This document shows, piece by piece, positions 1-7,792 of a stretch of 64,000 nt of DNA; position 1 is the stretch's first letter, and each line of letters opens with the position of its first letter. Made by a program: the position numbers and the translations under genes. Source of the stretch: Bog-473 sp963707835 (GTDB lineage: Bacteria; Actinomycetota; Acidimicrobiia; Acidimicrobiales; RAAP-2); the NCBI GenBank assembly GCA_963707835.1, contig CAVPRI010000002.1:248001-312000 (forward strand), written 5' to 3'. The notes under the pieces were generated by a model. It saw only the letters and a list, made by a program, of their open reading frames with translations. It had not been told where the DNA came from and ran no database searches.

Positions 1-1153
1 GGTACATGTTGAAGAAGTAGCCCAGCCCGAGGCAGGCCACCAGGATGGGGTTCATGATGGAGTTCACGTTGTAGGGGCAGATGTAGGGCAGGCCCATGGT
101 CAGGATGTCCGTCTGACCGTCGATGTCCACCCCCTGCTGGGCCCAGACGTTGGCCGTGGTCAACGCGTGGACGGCCTCGACCTCGCCCGCCTGCACGGAG
201 GTCAGGGCGTGGGGGGCGCGGATCCCGTGGAGGATCGGGCGGGCCAGACGCGGCGGCGTCTTGGCCAGGGCGGTGGACGTGGCGGCGTAGGTCGCACGGT
301 CGCGCAGCGACCACTCCCATTCGCGCTTCTGGAGGAACGCGAAGTTGGACGGGAAGGTGTCGTTGTTGAGCGTGGTCTCGATCTGGAACACCTTCACCCC
401 CGAGTCGGCGATGAGGCGGCCCATGCGCCAGTTCGACGAGTGCAGTTCGGAGGCGGGCTGGTCCATGAACGACTTCGAGTGGCGCATGGTCTGGGGATTG
501 TGGTGGTGGCGCAGGCTCCGGTAGCTGGCCAGCCCAGTGGCGACGCTCTTGTGGCCGCCGTCCATGGAGACCAGGTTGATGTTGACGTAGACGAGCAGGT
601 CCGAGGTGGCGGCGCGCTTGTTGATCTCCACCTCCTCGCCCTGGTCGGTCTCGCCGATGAAGACCAGGTTGTCGGGATCCTCGGCGTCGTGCTGGGTCAG
701 CAGGCCGTGGGGAGCGAAGGCGTCGTAGATGCGGTCGCCCAGGGCATGGCGCAGCTCGTCCTCGCTCATGCGCCGGTGCAGGGCCAGGGCGGCCACGAGG
801 ACGACATCGTCGACTCCGGCCTCGGCGGCCATGTCGAGCACCGTTTCGATCACCATCTGGCGCGCGTCGGGTGCGGCCATGGGGGGCAGGGGCAGCGAGA
901 CGTCATCGAAGCAGATGGTCAGCTTCATGCCGGGTCGCAAGAGCGCGGGCAGGGGCTCACGGTCGCCGACCGGGTGGGTCAGTGCGTGGCGGATGGCCTG
1001 GTAAGGGTCGTCGATCGGCGCCAGGGGCTCGGGCGCGTAGATCACGCGGCTTCCCTCGGGGAGGGTCTCGAGGGTGAACCCCTCGCCGCTCCAGAACAAG
1101 GTCGGCGGGGTCGACTTGTCCACTTCGAGGACGAAGCCGGGTCGCGGGCTCAT
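1..1153 (-). CDS. LarA-like nickel-pincer racemase family protein (DUF2088), C-terminus off the window
   Basis: Partial gene; 384 codons can be read from the ATG at 1153 before the window edge. Family signs: LHRRMSEDEL near residues 125-134 (the HR loop after the first Rossmann-like part) and GGHKSVATGLASY at 199-211, whose Lys202 aligns with the cofactor-carrying Lys184 of lactate racemase LarA. LarA has a catalytic His ten residues before that Lys; here the stretch reads YVNINLVSMDGG, so that His seems absent. LarA-type enzymes racemise or epimerise 2-hydroxy acids with a nickel pincer cofactor. The ATG overlaps the stop of the preceding dehydrogenase (ATGA), which implies coupling in one operon with it and the acyl reductase. 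Substrate unknown. Confidence 0.8.
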   Translation of the reverse strand, partial: MSPRPGFVLEVDKSTPPTLFWSGEGFTLETLPEGSRVIYAPEPLAPIDDPYQAIRHALTHPVGDREPLPALLRPGMKLTICFDDVSLPLPPMAAPDARQMVIETVLDMAAEAGVDDVVLVAALALHRRMSEDELRHALGDRIYDAFAPHGLLTQHDAEDPDNLVFIGETDQGEEVEINKRAATSDLLVYVNINLVSMDGGHKSVATGLASYRSLRHHHNPQTMRHSKSFMDQPASELHSSNWRMGRLIADSGVKVFQIETTLNNDTFPSNFAFLQKREWEWSLRDRATYAATSTALAKTPPRLARPILHGIRAPHALTSVQAGEVEAVHALTTANVWAQQGVDIDGQTDILTMGLPYICPYNVNSIMNPILVACLGLGYFFNMY

Positions 1154-2406
1154 CGGGCAGGTCCTTTCCCTCGTACGTCGAATGCGATCTTGACGGCGCC
1201 CCGTCGGCCGGCCGCACCGGCGTGGGCCAGCGCGTCCTCGAAGCGGGTCAGGGGGTAGGTGGCCGAGACGAGGCGTCCCGTGCGGTGGGCGGCGACGACG
1301 TCGAGGGCCAGGGCGAAGGTCGACACCGGGTCGCCGTCCGGGCTGCCCTCGGTCCCGTAGGCATAGGCACCGCCCAGGCGGACCTCGCGGTGCCACAGCG
1401 GCGCCAGGTCGATCGAGACCTTGCCGGGCATGCCCACCATGGTCACCGCACCGCGCGGCCGCACCATGGCAAGGGCCTGGGTGAGCGAGTCGGCCTGGCC
1501 CACACAGTCGAGCACCGCGTCGGCGCCGCCCGAGAGCGTGGCGGTCGTGCCCGACGCCCCGCCGTAGGAGAGCGAGCGGGCGTGGCGACGGACGGCGCGG
1601 GCCAGCTGGTCCGGTGCGAGCGCCTCGGTGGCGCCCAGCTCGAGGGCCAGTCGTCGTTGGTGCGGATAGCGCGCCCCGACGAGCACGGCGGCGGGGGCCG
1701 GGCACCGGCCCGCGGCCACGAGGTGGCTCAACGCGGCCGTGACCAGCAGTCCGAGAGTGCCCGCCCCGACGATGGCGACCACGCCGCCCTCCCGCAGGGG
1801 CGTGCCGAGGACGGCGTGCACCGCGCAGGCCGTGGGCTCGACGGTCACGGCGTCGGTGTCGCTGAGCGCGGCCGGAACGGCGTAGAGCTGGCTGGAGTGC
1901 GCGACCAGCCCGGTGCTCGACCAACCGCCGCCGGTGTCGGCGCAGAAGCCGGTCTGGAGGCCCGGGCGGAGATGGCCGAAGGCCACGTGACCGCAGCTGC
2001 CGACCTGCCCGGCCGCGCAGGCGGGGCACACGGGGTCGATCCCACGGGCGCGGCACCCGAGCACCGGCTGGAGGACCACGCGGGTCCCGGCGGCCAGCTC
2101 GGTGCCATCGGCTCCGGTGGCGTCCGCACCGAGGGTGCCGACCACCTCGTGGCCGGGGACGAAGGGGAACGAGACGATGTCCTCGAAGTACCGCGAGCTG
2201 CGCCCGTCGAGCGCCGCCAGATCCGAGCCACAGATGCCCGAGAGGACGGGATCCACGTGGACCCATCCGGTCGCCGGCACCGCCGGTGGCGCCTGCTGCA
2301 CCAGGCGCAGCGGGCCAATGCCTGCGCCGCGGCCCGAGCCGAACGACGACACCAGCCGAGCCGCGGCGAAGCGGGGGAGTGAACGCTCGAAGAGGAGGGT
2401 ACTCAC
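1150..2406 (-). CDS. Zinc-dependent medium-chain alcohol dehydrogenase
   Basis: About 418 residues from a GTG at 2406, which overlaps the TGA of the upstream reductase (GTGA); reading further upstream would run inside that gene. Visible are the catalytic-zinc segment SGICGSDLAAL with GHEVVG downstream, a cysteine-rich structural-zinc lobe (CRARGIDPVCPAC, then CGH), and a nucleotide-binding glycine motif VGAGTLGLL. This is the layout of NAD(P)-dependent MDR dehydrogenases of the GroES/ADH type. Coupled to an acyl reductase and a LarA-like protein, it may interconvert an alcohol and aldehyde or ketone in the same pathway (inference). Confidence 0.85.
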   Translation of the reverse strand: MSTLLFERSLPRFAAARLVSSFGSGRGAGIGPLRLVQQAPPAVPATGWVHVDPVLSGICGSDLAALDGRSSRYFEDIVSFPFVPGHEVVGTLGADATGADGTELAAGTRVVLQPVLGCRARGIDPVCPACAAGQVGSCGHVAFGHLRPGLQTGFCADTGGGWSSTGLVAHSSQLYAVPAALSDTDAVTVEPTACAVHAVLGTPLREGGVVAIVGAGTLGLLVTAALSHLVAAGRCPAPAAVLVGARYPHQRRLALELGATEALAPDQLARAVRRHARSLSYGGASGTTATLSGGADAVLDCVGQADSLTQALAMVRPRGAVTMVGMPGKVSIDLAPLWHREVRLGGAYAYGTEGSPDGDPVSTFALALDVVAAHRTGRLVSATYPLTRFEDALAHAGAAGRRGAVKIAFDVRGKGPAR

Positions 2407-4748
2407 CGGCCCATGACCGCCTTGGGCGTGCGCACGTCGAAGGGACCGAGCGGCAGTGGGCGGTGCGAGCCCCCCTCCGCCTTGGCCCAGTGCTCCACGT
2501 GCCATCCGCGGCGCCGGGCGATGGCTGAGAGCCGCGACTCGGGATTGACCGCGACCGGGAAGCCCACCGCCTCGAGCATGGCCAGGTCGCTGGCGGAGTC
2601 GGCGTAGGCCACGGATTCCTCGAGCGAGAGGTGGTGCTCTTCGGCGTAGTCGGCCAGCAGCAGGGCGCGGGCCTCGCCGATGGGGGGCAGGGTGGCCAAG
2701 TGCCCCGTGAGGCGCCCGTCACGCTCGCCCATGACGGCGCAGACGATGTCGTCGAAGAGGGGGCGGATGGGCTCGATGACGAAGTCCAGCGCCCCTGTGA
2801 TGAGGAGGGTCCGGTGACCCAGGGCGCGGTGGGTGCGCACCCGGGCGAGCCCGTCGGGGTACGAGCGGGTGAGGAGCTGGCGGTGGAAGAGCTCTCCCGA
2901 GTCGCGTCGCAGCTGTTCCACCGGTGCGTTCTCGAACCGGAGGTAGAAGGTGCGGAGAAAGTCACCGCGGTCGCGCCGGTCGAGGGCGAGCAGGGACGGC
3001 GCGTGGCGTAGCAGGTCGGCGACGAAGCGCGCCCGCTTGGCGGGGGAGAGGTGCCGACTGGCCAGCCAGGCATAGGTGTCGACCACGTTGGAGGACATCA
3101 AGGTGTGCTCGAGATCGAACACGGCCAGGTGCCGCTCGGGCGAGAGGATGGCGCGGCGTTGGCGGTCCGACCTCTTGTCCACCACGGACTTGCCCGGCCT
3201 GGTGCGCACACGGGCGTGCTCGAGCACCGAGGGGAAGTGAATCTCGTAGACGTAGTGGTCCCAGTCGATGACGCCGGGGTCGAAGCCGAAGTGATCGTGA
3301 TCCTCGTGGTCGCACTCGTCCCACAGCCCGAGCAGGTTGTCGACCCGGTAGCGCGCGTCGGTCTCGGTGTAGGCGCCGTAGAGGGTGACGTACCCGAGAG
3401 CGCGTTTGGCCAGCGCGTGACGTTCCTCGATGCGGGCGGCCAGCTGCGCCTGCTTCCCTCTGATCGGTAAGGCAGTGAGGACCCGTTCCGCCGCCGTCAT
3501 GACCGTGTCGGCCCGCTTGAGCTGTCGTTGCACCCGCCCACGCCCCGGGAAGGACCAGTCCGGGATGGAGATGGGTTGGCCCCGCTCGTCGTAGAGGGGA
3601 TTGCGCCCGAAGAAGTCCTGGCCCAGCTCGACCAGCCGCCCGTAGCGCAGTGGGTTGCGGACTCCCGAGGCCACGTGGAACACCCGCGGACGTCCCGGCC
3701 GGGGTCCCTGGGCAGCCACGGCCAGGATGGTGGCCACCACCATATCGACGGGGATGACGTCGATGATGCCCTCGGGGACGCCGGGAAACTCCCGGAGCAG
3801 GCCCCGGGCGTAGGAGATGATGATCGGCTCCGCCATGCGGAAGCCGCGGATCCACCCCGGCCTCGGCTCGGAGAGCGCCGACTCGATGATGGAGGGCCGT
3901 ACCACGCTGATCGGCACCGCCCCCTCGAACTGCTCGACGAGCGCCTTCTCACCGAGGGCCTTGGTGAAGGGGTAGGCGTCGGGCCAGCCGAGAGACAGCG
4001 CCCGCGCCGTGCCGGCCTCGACGAGCTGGGCTCGCACCCACTCGTCACGCAGCTTCTCCGAGCGCGCCGCGATGAGATGGTCACCGGCGGCGCCCACCTC
4101 GGCGCGGGCCTTCTTGGCAAAACCCTCGAGGTTGGCGGGCTTGCGTGACTCGGCCTCGAGGTCGTCGCGGACGCGCCGGGCCGCGGTGACCTCGTCGCGC
4201 CATTCCACGTCGAGAGTGAAGCGGTTCTCGCTGAGGAGCTCCTCCTTGGCCTCCCCCTGGTGCGTGCTGGCCACGTAGGCGGTGGACACGGCGACGAGGT
4301 GCGCGGCCGAGCCGCACTCGACCATGGCGGCGGCCACCCGGGAAGGTCCGAGGAGGTTGATCTCGACGGCCTGCGTGAGGGGGGCATCGAAGGAGACGGT
4401 GGCCGCGGAGTGGACGACCACGTCAGCGGCCGCCAGCGCGGCCCGACCCTCGTCGTCGAGGCCCAGACCGTCCCGACCCACGTCCCCGGCGACGGCGCGG
4501 ACCCGACGGGCGATCTCCCCGGCGAACCGGTCACCGAGCTCGTCACGCAGGCGGTCGAAGCAGTCGTTCTTGATCACCTCGCGGGCCAGGCGGGCCGAGG
4601 CGTCGGCGCGGCGCCCGGGGCGGACGAGCACGGTGATCTCCGCCTCGGGGATGCAGCGCACGATCCGCTCGACGAGGGCAGTCCCGAGGAATCCCGTGGC
4701 ACCGGTGACGAAGAACCGCTTGGCGCGCAGGTCCCGCTCGATGGGCAT
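2403..4748 (-). CDS. Fatty acyl-CoA reductase-like SDR fused to a HAD-IB hydrolase domain
   Basis: 781 residues from ATG at 4748. The N-terminal part (about 10-400) is an NAD_binding_4/thioester-reductase-type extended SDR: TGATGFLG at 15-22, then a YPFTKALGEK stretch with the Tyr/Lys pair. Residues 542-740 form a HAD-IB (phosphoserine-phosphatase-like) domain: FDLEHTL (Asp545 nucleophile position), LLITGA (Thr651) and YADSASDLAML (Asp717, Asp721). The usual second Asp of motif I is Glu547 and no clear motif III Lys is seen, so phosphatase activity is doubtful. Such fusions occur in actinobacteria and are linked to fatty aldehyde, alcohol or wax chemistry. First gene of a three-gene operon and divergent from a TetR gene only 46 bp away, the likely repressor. 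A -10-like TAGACA lies 6 nt before the ATG, so the mRNA may be leaderless. Confidence 0.8.
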   Translation of the reverse strand: MPIERDLRAKRFFVTGATGFLGTALVERIVRCIPEAEITVLVRPGRRADASARLAREVIKNDCFDRLRDELGDRFAGEIARRVRAVAGDVGRDGLGLDDEGRAALAAADVVVHSAATVSFDAPLTQAVEINLLGPSRVAAAMVECGSAAHLVAVSTAYVASTHQGEAKEELLSENRFTLDVEWRDEVTAARRVRDDLEAESRKPANLEGFAKKARAEVGAAGDHLIAARSEKLRDEWVRAQLVEAGTARALSLGWPDAYPFTKALGEKALVEQFEGAVPISVVRPSIIESALSEPRPGWIRGFRMAEPIIISYARGLLREFPGVPEGIIDVIPVDMVVATILAVAAQGPRPGRPRVFHVASGVRNPLRYGRLVELGQDFFGRNPLYDERGQPISIPDWSFPGRGRVQRQLKRADTVMTAAERVLTALPIRGKQAQLAARIEERHALAKRALGYVTLYGAYTETDARYRVDNLLGLWDECDHEDHDHFGFDPGVIDWDHYVYEIHFPSVLEHARVRTRPGKSVVDKRSDRQRRAILSPERHLAVFDLEHTLMSSNVVDTYAWLASRHLSPAKRARFVADLLRHAPSLLALDRRDRGDFLRTFYLRFENAPVEQLRRDSGELFHRQLLTRSYPDGLARVRTHRALGHRTLLITGALDFVIEPIRPLFDDIVCAVMGERDGRLTGHLATLPPIGEARALLLADYAEEHHLSLEESVAYADSASDLAMLEAVGFPVAVNPESRLSAIARRRGWHVEHWAKAEGGSHRPLPLGPFDVRTPKAVMGR

Positions 4749-4754
4749 CGGAAA

Positions 4755-4793
4755 TGTCTACCACCGGAGGCCGGTTGTGTCTACCATTTGGTA
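4755..4793. promoter_or_regulatory. Divergent promoter/operator between acyl reductase operon and tetR
   Basis: TGTCTACCA occurs twice in direct orientation (4755-4763 and 4778-4786). The second copy runs into a perfect palindrome TACCA-TT-TGGTA (4782-4793). TACCAT (4782-4787) ends 7 nt before the tetR GTG at 4795. On the minus strand TAGACA (4760-4755) ends 6 nt before the reductase ATG at 4748. Both genes therefore appear leaderless, and the repeats cover both -10 boxes, an arrangement that would let the TetR protein repress both directions. Confidence 0.6.
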
Positions 4794-4794
4794 A

Positions 4795-5433
4795 GTGAGC
4801 CGTTCGTCCTCGAGTCCGCCCCGGCCGCCCGGGGACGCCCCCTCGACCCGTGAGCGGATTCTCGATGCCGCCCTGGCCTCGTTCGCCGGCCGGGGATACG
4901 AGGCCACCTCTCTCGACGCCGTGGCCAAGGGTCTCGACCTGACCAAGCAGTCGATCCTGTACTGGTTCCCCTCCAAGGACGCCCTGCTCGAGGCCGTCAT
5001 CGCCCGCAGCGCGGCCGATCTGGCCGAGGTGCTCGAGGAGGCGCTCGAGGCGGCCGGGGCCGGGTGGGACCGGGTGGAGGCGGTAGTGCGCTCGGTATTC
5101 CGCCTGGCTGCCCGCCGGCCCGAGCAGCTCGGCCTGCTGCGCGAGGTGGGTCGACTGGGCCCCCCGGCGGCCACGCAGATGACGCTGGCCCTCGACCCGC
5201 TGGTCCAGCGCGCCTCGGCCTTCCTCGAGGCGGAGATGGACGCCGGTGCCATGCGGCGCCACGACCCCCGGCTGCTGCTGCTGGCCATCTACTCCACGGT
5301 GATCGGGATGGTCACCGAGGTCGAGGTGCTCCGCGCCCTGGGGGAGGAGCCGACCGCCCGCTCGTTGGTGCGACGCCGGGCCGACGTGCTCCAGCTGCTG
5401 CGTGCCGCGCTGCTGGTGGAGCCCGGCGCCTGA
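4795..5433 (+). CDS. TetR family transcriptional regulator
   Basis: 212 residues from GTG at 4795. The N-terminal HTH is clear: TRERILDAALASFAGRGYEA, then TSLDAVAKGLDLTKQSILYWFPSKDALLEA (residues about 18-66), the typical TetR helix-turn-helix ending in the YxxFxSK motif. The helical C-terminal ligand domain is not assigned to a subfamily. The gene is divergent from the acyl-reductase/dehydrogenase operon and its start sits on the palindrome TACCATTTGGTA, so it probably controls that operon and itself, perhaps in response to an acyl compound (inference). Confidence 0.9.
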   Translation: MSRSSSSPPRPPGDAPSTRERILDAALASFAGRGYEATSLDAVAKGLDLTKQSILYWFPSKDALLEAVIARSAADLAEVLEEALEAAGAGWDRVEAVVRSVFRLAARRPEQLGLLREVGRLGPPAATQMTLALDPLVQRASAFLEAEMDAGAMRRHDPRLLLLAIYSTVIGMVTEVEVLRALGEEPTARSLVRRRADVLQLLRAALLVEPGA

Positions 5434-5444
5434 GGCATTCGGGG

Positions 5445-6097
5445 TTACTCGGTGGGCTTGGGGATCCGCTTCCGGGACGGTGATTTGGGCGTGTAGCGCT
5501 TGCTGGCCGTCGGCGCCGCGCGGGCGCCGGAGTGCTGCCTGCGCTGGTCTTGGACCGGGTCTTGGTCGTGGTCCCCCGGTCACGCCCGCGGCGCGCCGAC
5601 GTCTCGCGGGCGATGACCTTGGCGTTGGTGGTGCCGTAGCGGTTGATGCGCCAGGCGCGCAGCATGAGCCAACCGCCGAGCAGGATGAAGACGAACCCGG
5701 CCAACCCGATGAAGAGGGTGAAGCCGAAGCCGATGAAGAACAGGGCGAAGGAGACCAGCGTCCGCCGGCGTCTCCACAGGACGACGAGTCCGACCAGGCT
5801 GAGCACGATGAGAGCGCCCCCGAGGAGCCAGGCGTCGGGGGCGACGGCGTAGGTGTTCTTGCCGCGCCGGGTGACCTTGTTGGCGGCGGTGATATATGCC
5901 GGGATGACGACGCCGGCGACCAGCGAGAGCATGAACGCGGCGAAGGCGAGCTTGACCTCCTTGGGGTCCAGGGAGGTCATGGCCTTCTTGCGCCGCTCCG
6001 GCGGCAGGATCCCGTCTGCGTCGGCACCGTCGGAGCCGGGCGCCGGGGGCGACGGCCAGAAGAGCTCGCGGAGCGGGGAGATCCAGGTCGGGGTCAT
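5445..6097 (-). CDS. Small membrane protein of unknown function, apparent frameshift near its 3' end
   Basis: Starts at ATG 6097. A charged N-terminus (about 45 residues) is followed by three or four hydrophobic segments (FAAFMLSLVAGVVIPAY; AWLLGGALIVLSLVGLVVLW; FALFFIGFGFTLFIGLAGFVFILLGG, quoted in parts) and a basic cytoplasmic tail. As read, the frame runs on to 5312 through the 3' end of tetR with a low-quality Arg/Pro/Ala tail. One frame over, the tail reads ASKRYTPKSPSRKRIPKPTE and stops at 5445-5447, just clear of tetR. That looks like the natural end, with an indel around 5505-5530. Function not recognised. Confidence 0.6.
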
Positions 6098-6119
6098 GTG
6101 GGCCTCAGGGTACCTGGGG

Positions 6120-6125
6120 TACGTT
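6120..6125 (+). promoter_or_regulatory. -10 element of a probable leaderless promoter
   Basis: TACGTT followed by 7 nt and GTG at 6133. This supports the GTG rather than the TTG at 6124 as the start of the VOC protein. Confidence 0.4.
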
Positions 6126-6132
6126 GCGCCCG

Positions 6133-6555
6133 GTGCCTATTCGCTTCAACCACATGGAGATCACGGTTCCGGCGGGGTCGTTGACCGAGCGGTTCGCGGC
6201 CGACGTCGAGTCCTTCTACGGGGAGGTGTTCGGCTTCAGCGTCCTTCCGGGTCGCATGTTCAAGCGGCCGACCCTCCTCATGAAGCTCGATGGCGGGTCG
6301 TTCATCCTGCTCATCGAGGGCGAGGAGGCGATGTCCGCGCCCGGCTTCGACCACCTGGGATTCGAGCTGTCTTCCCGGGATGAGGTGGATCGGACACTCG
6401 ATGCCATCCGGGCCTGGCGACCCCGGGAGGGCAGCGTGGAGCTCAAGGAATATGCCGACGAGGCCTTCGAGGGCGAGCTCTACCACGCGTACTACGTGCG
6501 GCACCTTCTGCCGATCTGGTTCGACGTGCACTTCAAGGAATCGGTGTTGCCCTAG
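6133..6555 (+). CDS. VOC (glyoxalase/bleomycin-resistance fold) family protein
   Basis: About 140 residues. The chain opens with FNHMEITVP and has GFDHLGFELSSRDEVDRTL in the middle and VRHLLPIWFDVHFKE at the end, the beta-alpha-beta-beta-beta layout with H/E metal-ligand candidates typical of vicinal-oxygen-chelate proteins. One VOC module pair is present, so it probably dimerises. No substrate can be inferred. It is divergent from the membrane protein gene and lies just upstream of the tRNA-Val gene that took up the island. Confidence 0.75.
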   Translation: MPIRFNHMEITVPAGSLTERFAADVESFYGEVFGFSVLPGRMFKRPTLLMKLDGGSFILLIEGEEAMSAPGFDHLGFELSSRDEVDRTLDAIRAWRPREGSVELKEYADEAFEGELYHAYYVRHLLPIWFDVHFKESVLP

Positions 6556-6568
6556 CACCGCCCCCGGA

Positions 6569-6597
6569 TTGCGCGGACGGAGGGCCGATGGGAGAAT
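6569..6597 (+). promoter_or_regulatory. Putative promoter of tRNA-Val
   Basis: TTGCGC (6569-6574), a 17-nt spacer and GAGAAT (6592-6597), about 20 nt upstream of the tRNA 5' end. Confidence 0.4.
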
Positions 6598-6616
6598 CCC
6601 CTGACCGTCACGATGC

Positions 6617-6690
6617 GGGCGCTTAGCTCAGTTGGTTAGAGCGCAGCCTTCACACGGCTGAGGTCGTGGGTTCGAGTCCCGCAGCGCCCA
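6617..6690 (+). tRNA. tRNA-Val (anticodon CAC), island insertion site
   Basis: 74-nt cloverleaf: acceptor GGGCGCT (6617-6623) pairs with AGCGCCC (6683-6689); the anticodon stem CAGCC/GGCTG encloses loop TTCACAC (anticodon CAC); the T arm contains GGTTCGAGTCC. CCA is not encoded here (next bases are CT). The displaced 3' half at 19688-19730 is followed by a C and A that complete ...CCCACCA, so the pre-insertion gene probably did encode CCA. Confidence 0.95.
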
Positions 6691-6691
6691 C
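6649..6691 (+). repeat. att direct repeat, left copy
   Basis: 43 bp from the anticodon loop to one base past the discriminator of tRNA-Val, identical to 19688-19730. Base 6648 (C) and base 6692 (T) differ from the other copy (A and C). Confidence 0.92.
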
Positions 6692-6752
6692 TCTCTTTTC
6701 CCTGGTCAGCGAGTTGCGCGTCGCTGACACTTCCGTCACGGTCCTCCGGCGT

Positions 6753-6773
6753 GCGCGCTACGTGCGCGAACGA
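6753..6773 (+). repeat. 21-bp repeat near left island end
   Basis: GCGCGCTACGTGCGCGAACG plus A, repeated exactly at 19564-19584 near the other end of the island. It may be an integrase arm-binding site or a remnant of the element's original attachment region. Confidence 0.5.
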
Positions 6774-6962
6774 AATCGTGTTTTCGCGCACGTTCGTCGT
6801 GTCGTTGGCGTCGCGCGTGACTTCAGCCGTCGCCTGCGCGCCCTCCGCCAGAGCGTCGAGGGCGTCGTTCAGGCGTTGCTCGGAGCCCGGCAGCAGGTGA
6901 CCGTAACGGTCAAGGGTGAAGCTCACCGACGTGTGTCCGGCTCGTGCGGCCACCTCCTTCGG

Positions 6963-7675
6963 GCACCGCGGTGGCTGAGGAGATCGGTTACGGCGTCCTC
7001 TGTGGTGCCGGCGCGGCCCTGCTCTCCGCCGGAATCGTCGTCCTCGCCGGCCGGCGAAACCTGATCGACAAGACCTGGCAGCAGATCGTTCCCCTGGCCA
7101 CGACGGTCGCCGCCTACGGAGCGGCTAATGCACTGGGTGGGTCGGGCTTCATCGCCGCCTTTGTCGCGGGTGCCCTCTTTGGCCTGCTCGCCAGGAACGA
7201 GGTTGCCCAGGCGATGCTCTTCACCGAGGAGACCGGGGCCACTCTCGACAGCGTCACGTTCCTGGTCTTCGGGGCGATACTTCTCGGTCCGGCGTTCAAG
7301 CAAATGAATTGGCACATCGTCCTCTATGCCGTCTTGAGCCTGACCGTCGTGCGGATGGTGCCGGTGGCCATCGCGCTCTTTGGCACGCACGCTCGGCCGG
7401 CAACGGTCGCCTTCATGGGCTGGTTCGGTCCGCAGGGACTCGCCTCGATCGTGTTCGCGGTGATCGTCGAGGACGCCCATCTCCCGCACTCTGCCGACAT
7501 CGCCACAGTGACGTATCTCACGGTCGGCCTTTCCGTCCTCGTTCACGGGCTCTCGGCGTCACCGCTGGTGAATCGCTACGTCCGGTGGTTCAAGACGACC
7601 TCGGACCAGAGTCCGCCTGTCATGGAGACGAAACCGGGCCACGAATACCGACCCCGGTTGTCCGGTCGAATCTGA
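6963..7675 (+). pseudogene. Na+/H+ antiporter (CPA1-like), 5'-truncated
   Basis: About 235 residues, corresponding to the C-terminal half of an NhaP/CPA1 exchanger: SGTAVAEEIGYGVLCGAG, GGSGFIAAFVAGALFGLL, GWFGPQGLASIVFAVIVED and YLTVGLSVLVHGLSASPL are conserved family stretches. The first half of the transmembrane domain is absent because the reading frame starts at the junction with the integrase remnant. No convincing start codon with a ribosome binding site is seen. A decaying fragment is the best explanation. Confidence 0.8.
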
Positions 7676-7681
7676 GACTCC

Positions 7682-7693
7682 GCGAAGCTTCGC
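7682..7693. other. Short palindrome in the antiporter/ClC gap
   Basis: GCGAAGCTTCGC, perfectly self-complementary, between two convergent genes. No T-run follows; it may act as a weak terminator. Confidence 0.25.
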
Positions 7694-7792
7694 ACTCGTA
7701 CGGCACGTGACCCGCCTTCGGTGCGCCTGCCGCCTGGACTGGCAGAATCGTCGGCCGGTTGTGAAGTCCTCACCAGCCTCGGGGCAGAACCG

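Larger units (their letters stand above)
6636..6962 (-). pseudogene. Tyrosine recombinase/integrase, C-terminal remnant
   Basis: Reading on the minus strand, the sequence opens with PKEVAARAGHTSVSFTLDRY and GHLLPGSEQRLNDALDALA, the typical catalytic C-terminus of island integrases (the GHTS..T...Y box with the catalytic Tyr). The frame then runs into the tRNA (GRCGTRTHDLSRV). The N-terminal domain and most of the catalytic domain are missing: just upstream of PKE, at about 6960, the sequence switches to an antiporter gene on the other strand. An inverted repeat CGTGCGCGAA/TTCGCGCACG (6761-6770, 6783-6792) lies inside the reading frame. Confidence 0.85.

Noticed and set aside
167..1258. 363-codon plus-strand ORF at the left edge
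   Set aside because: It is the reverse of the LarA-like gene; residues are Gly/Arg/Val-rich without family motifs.
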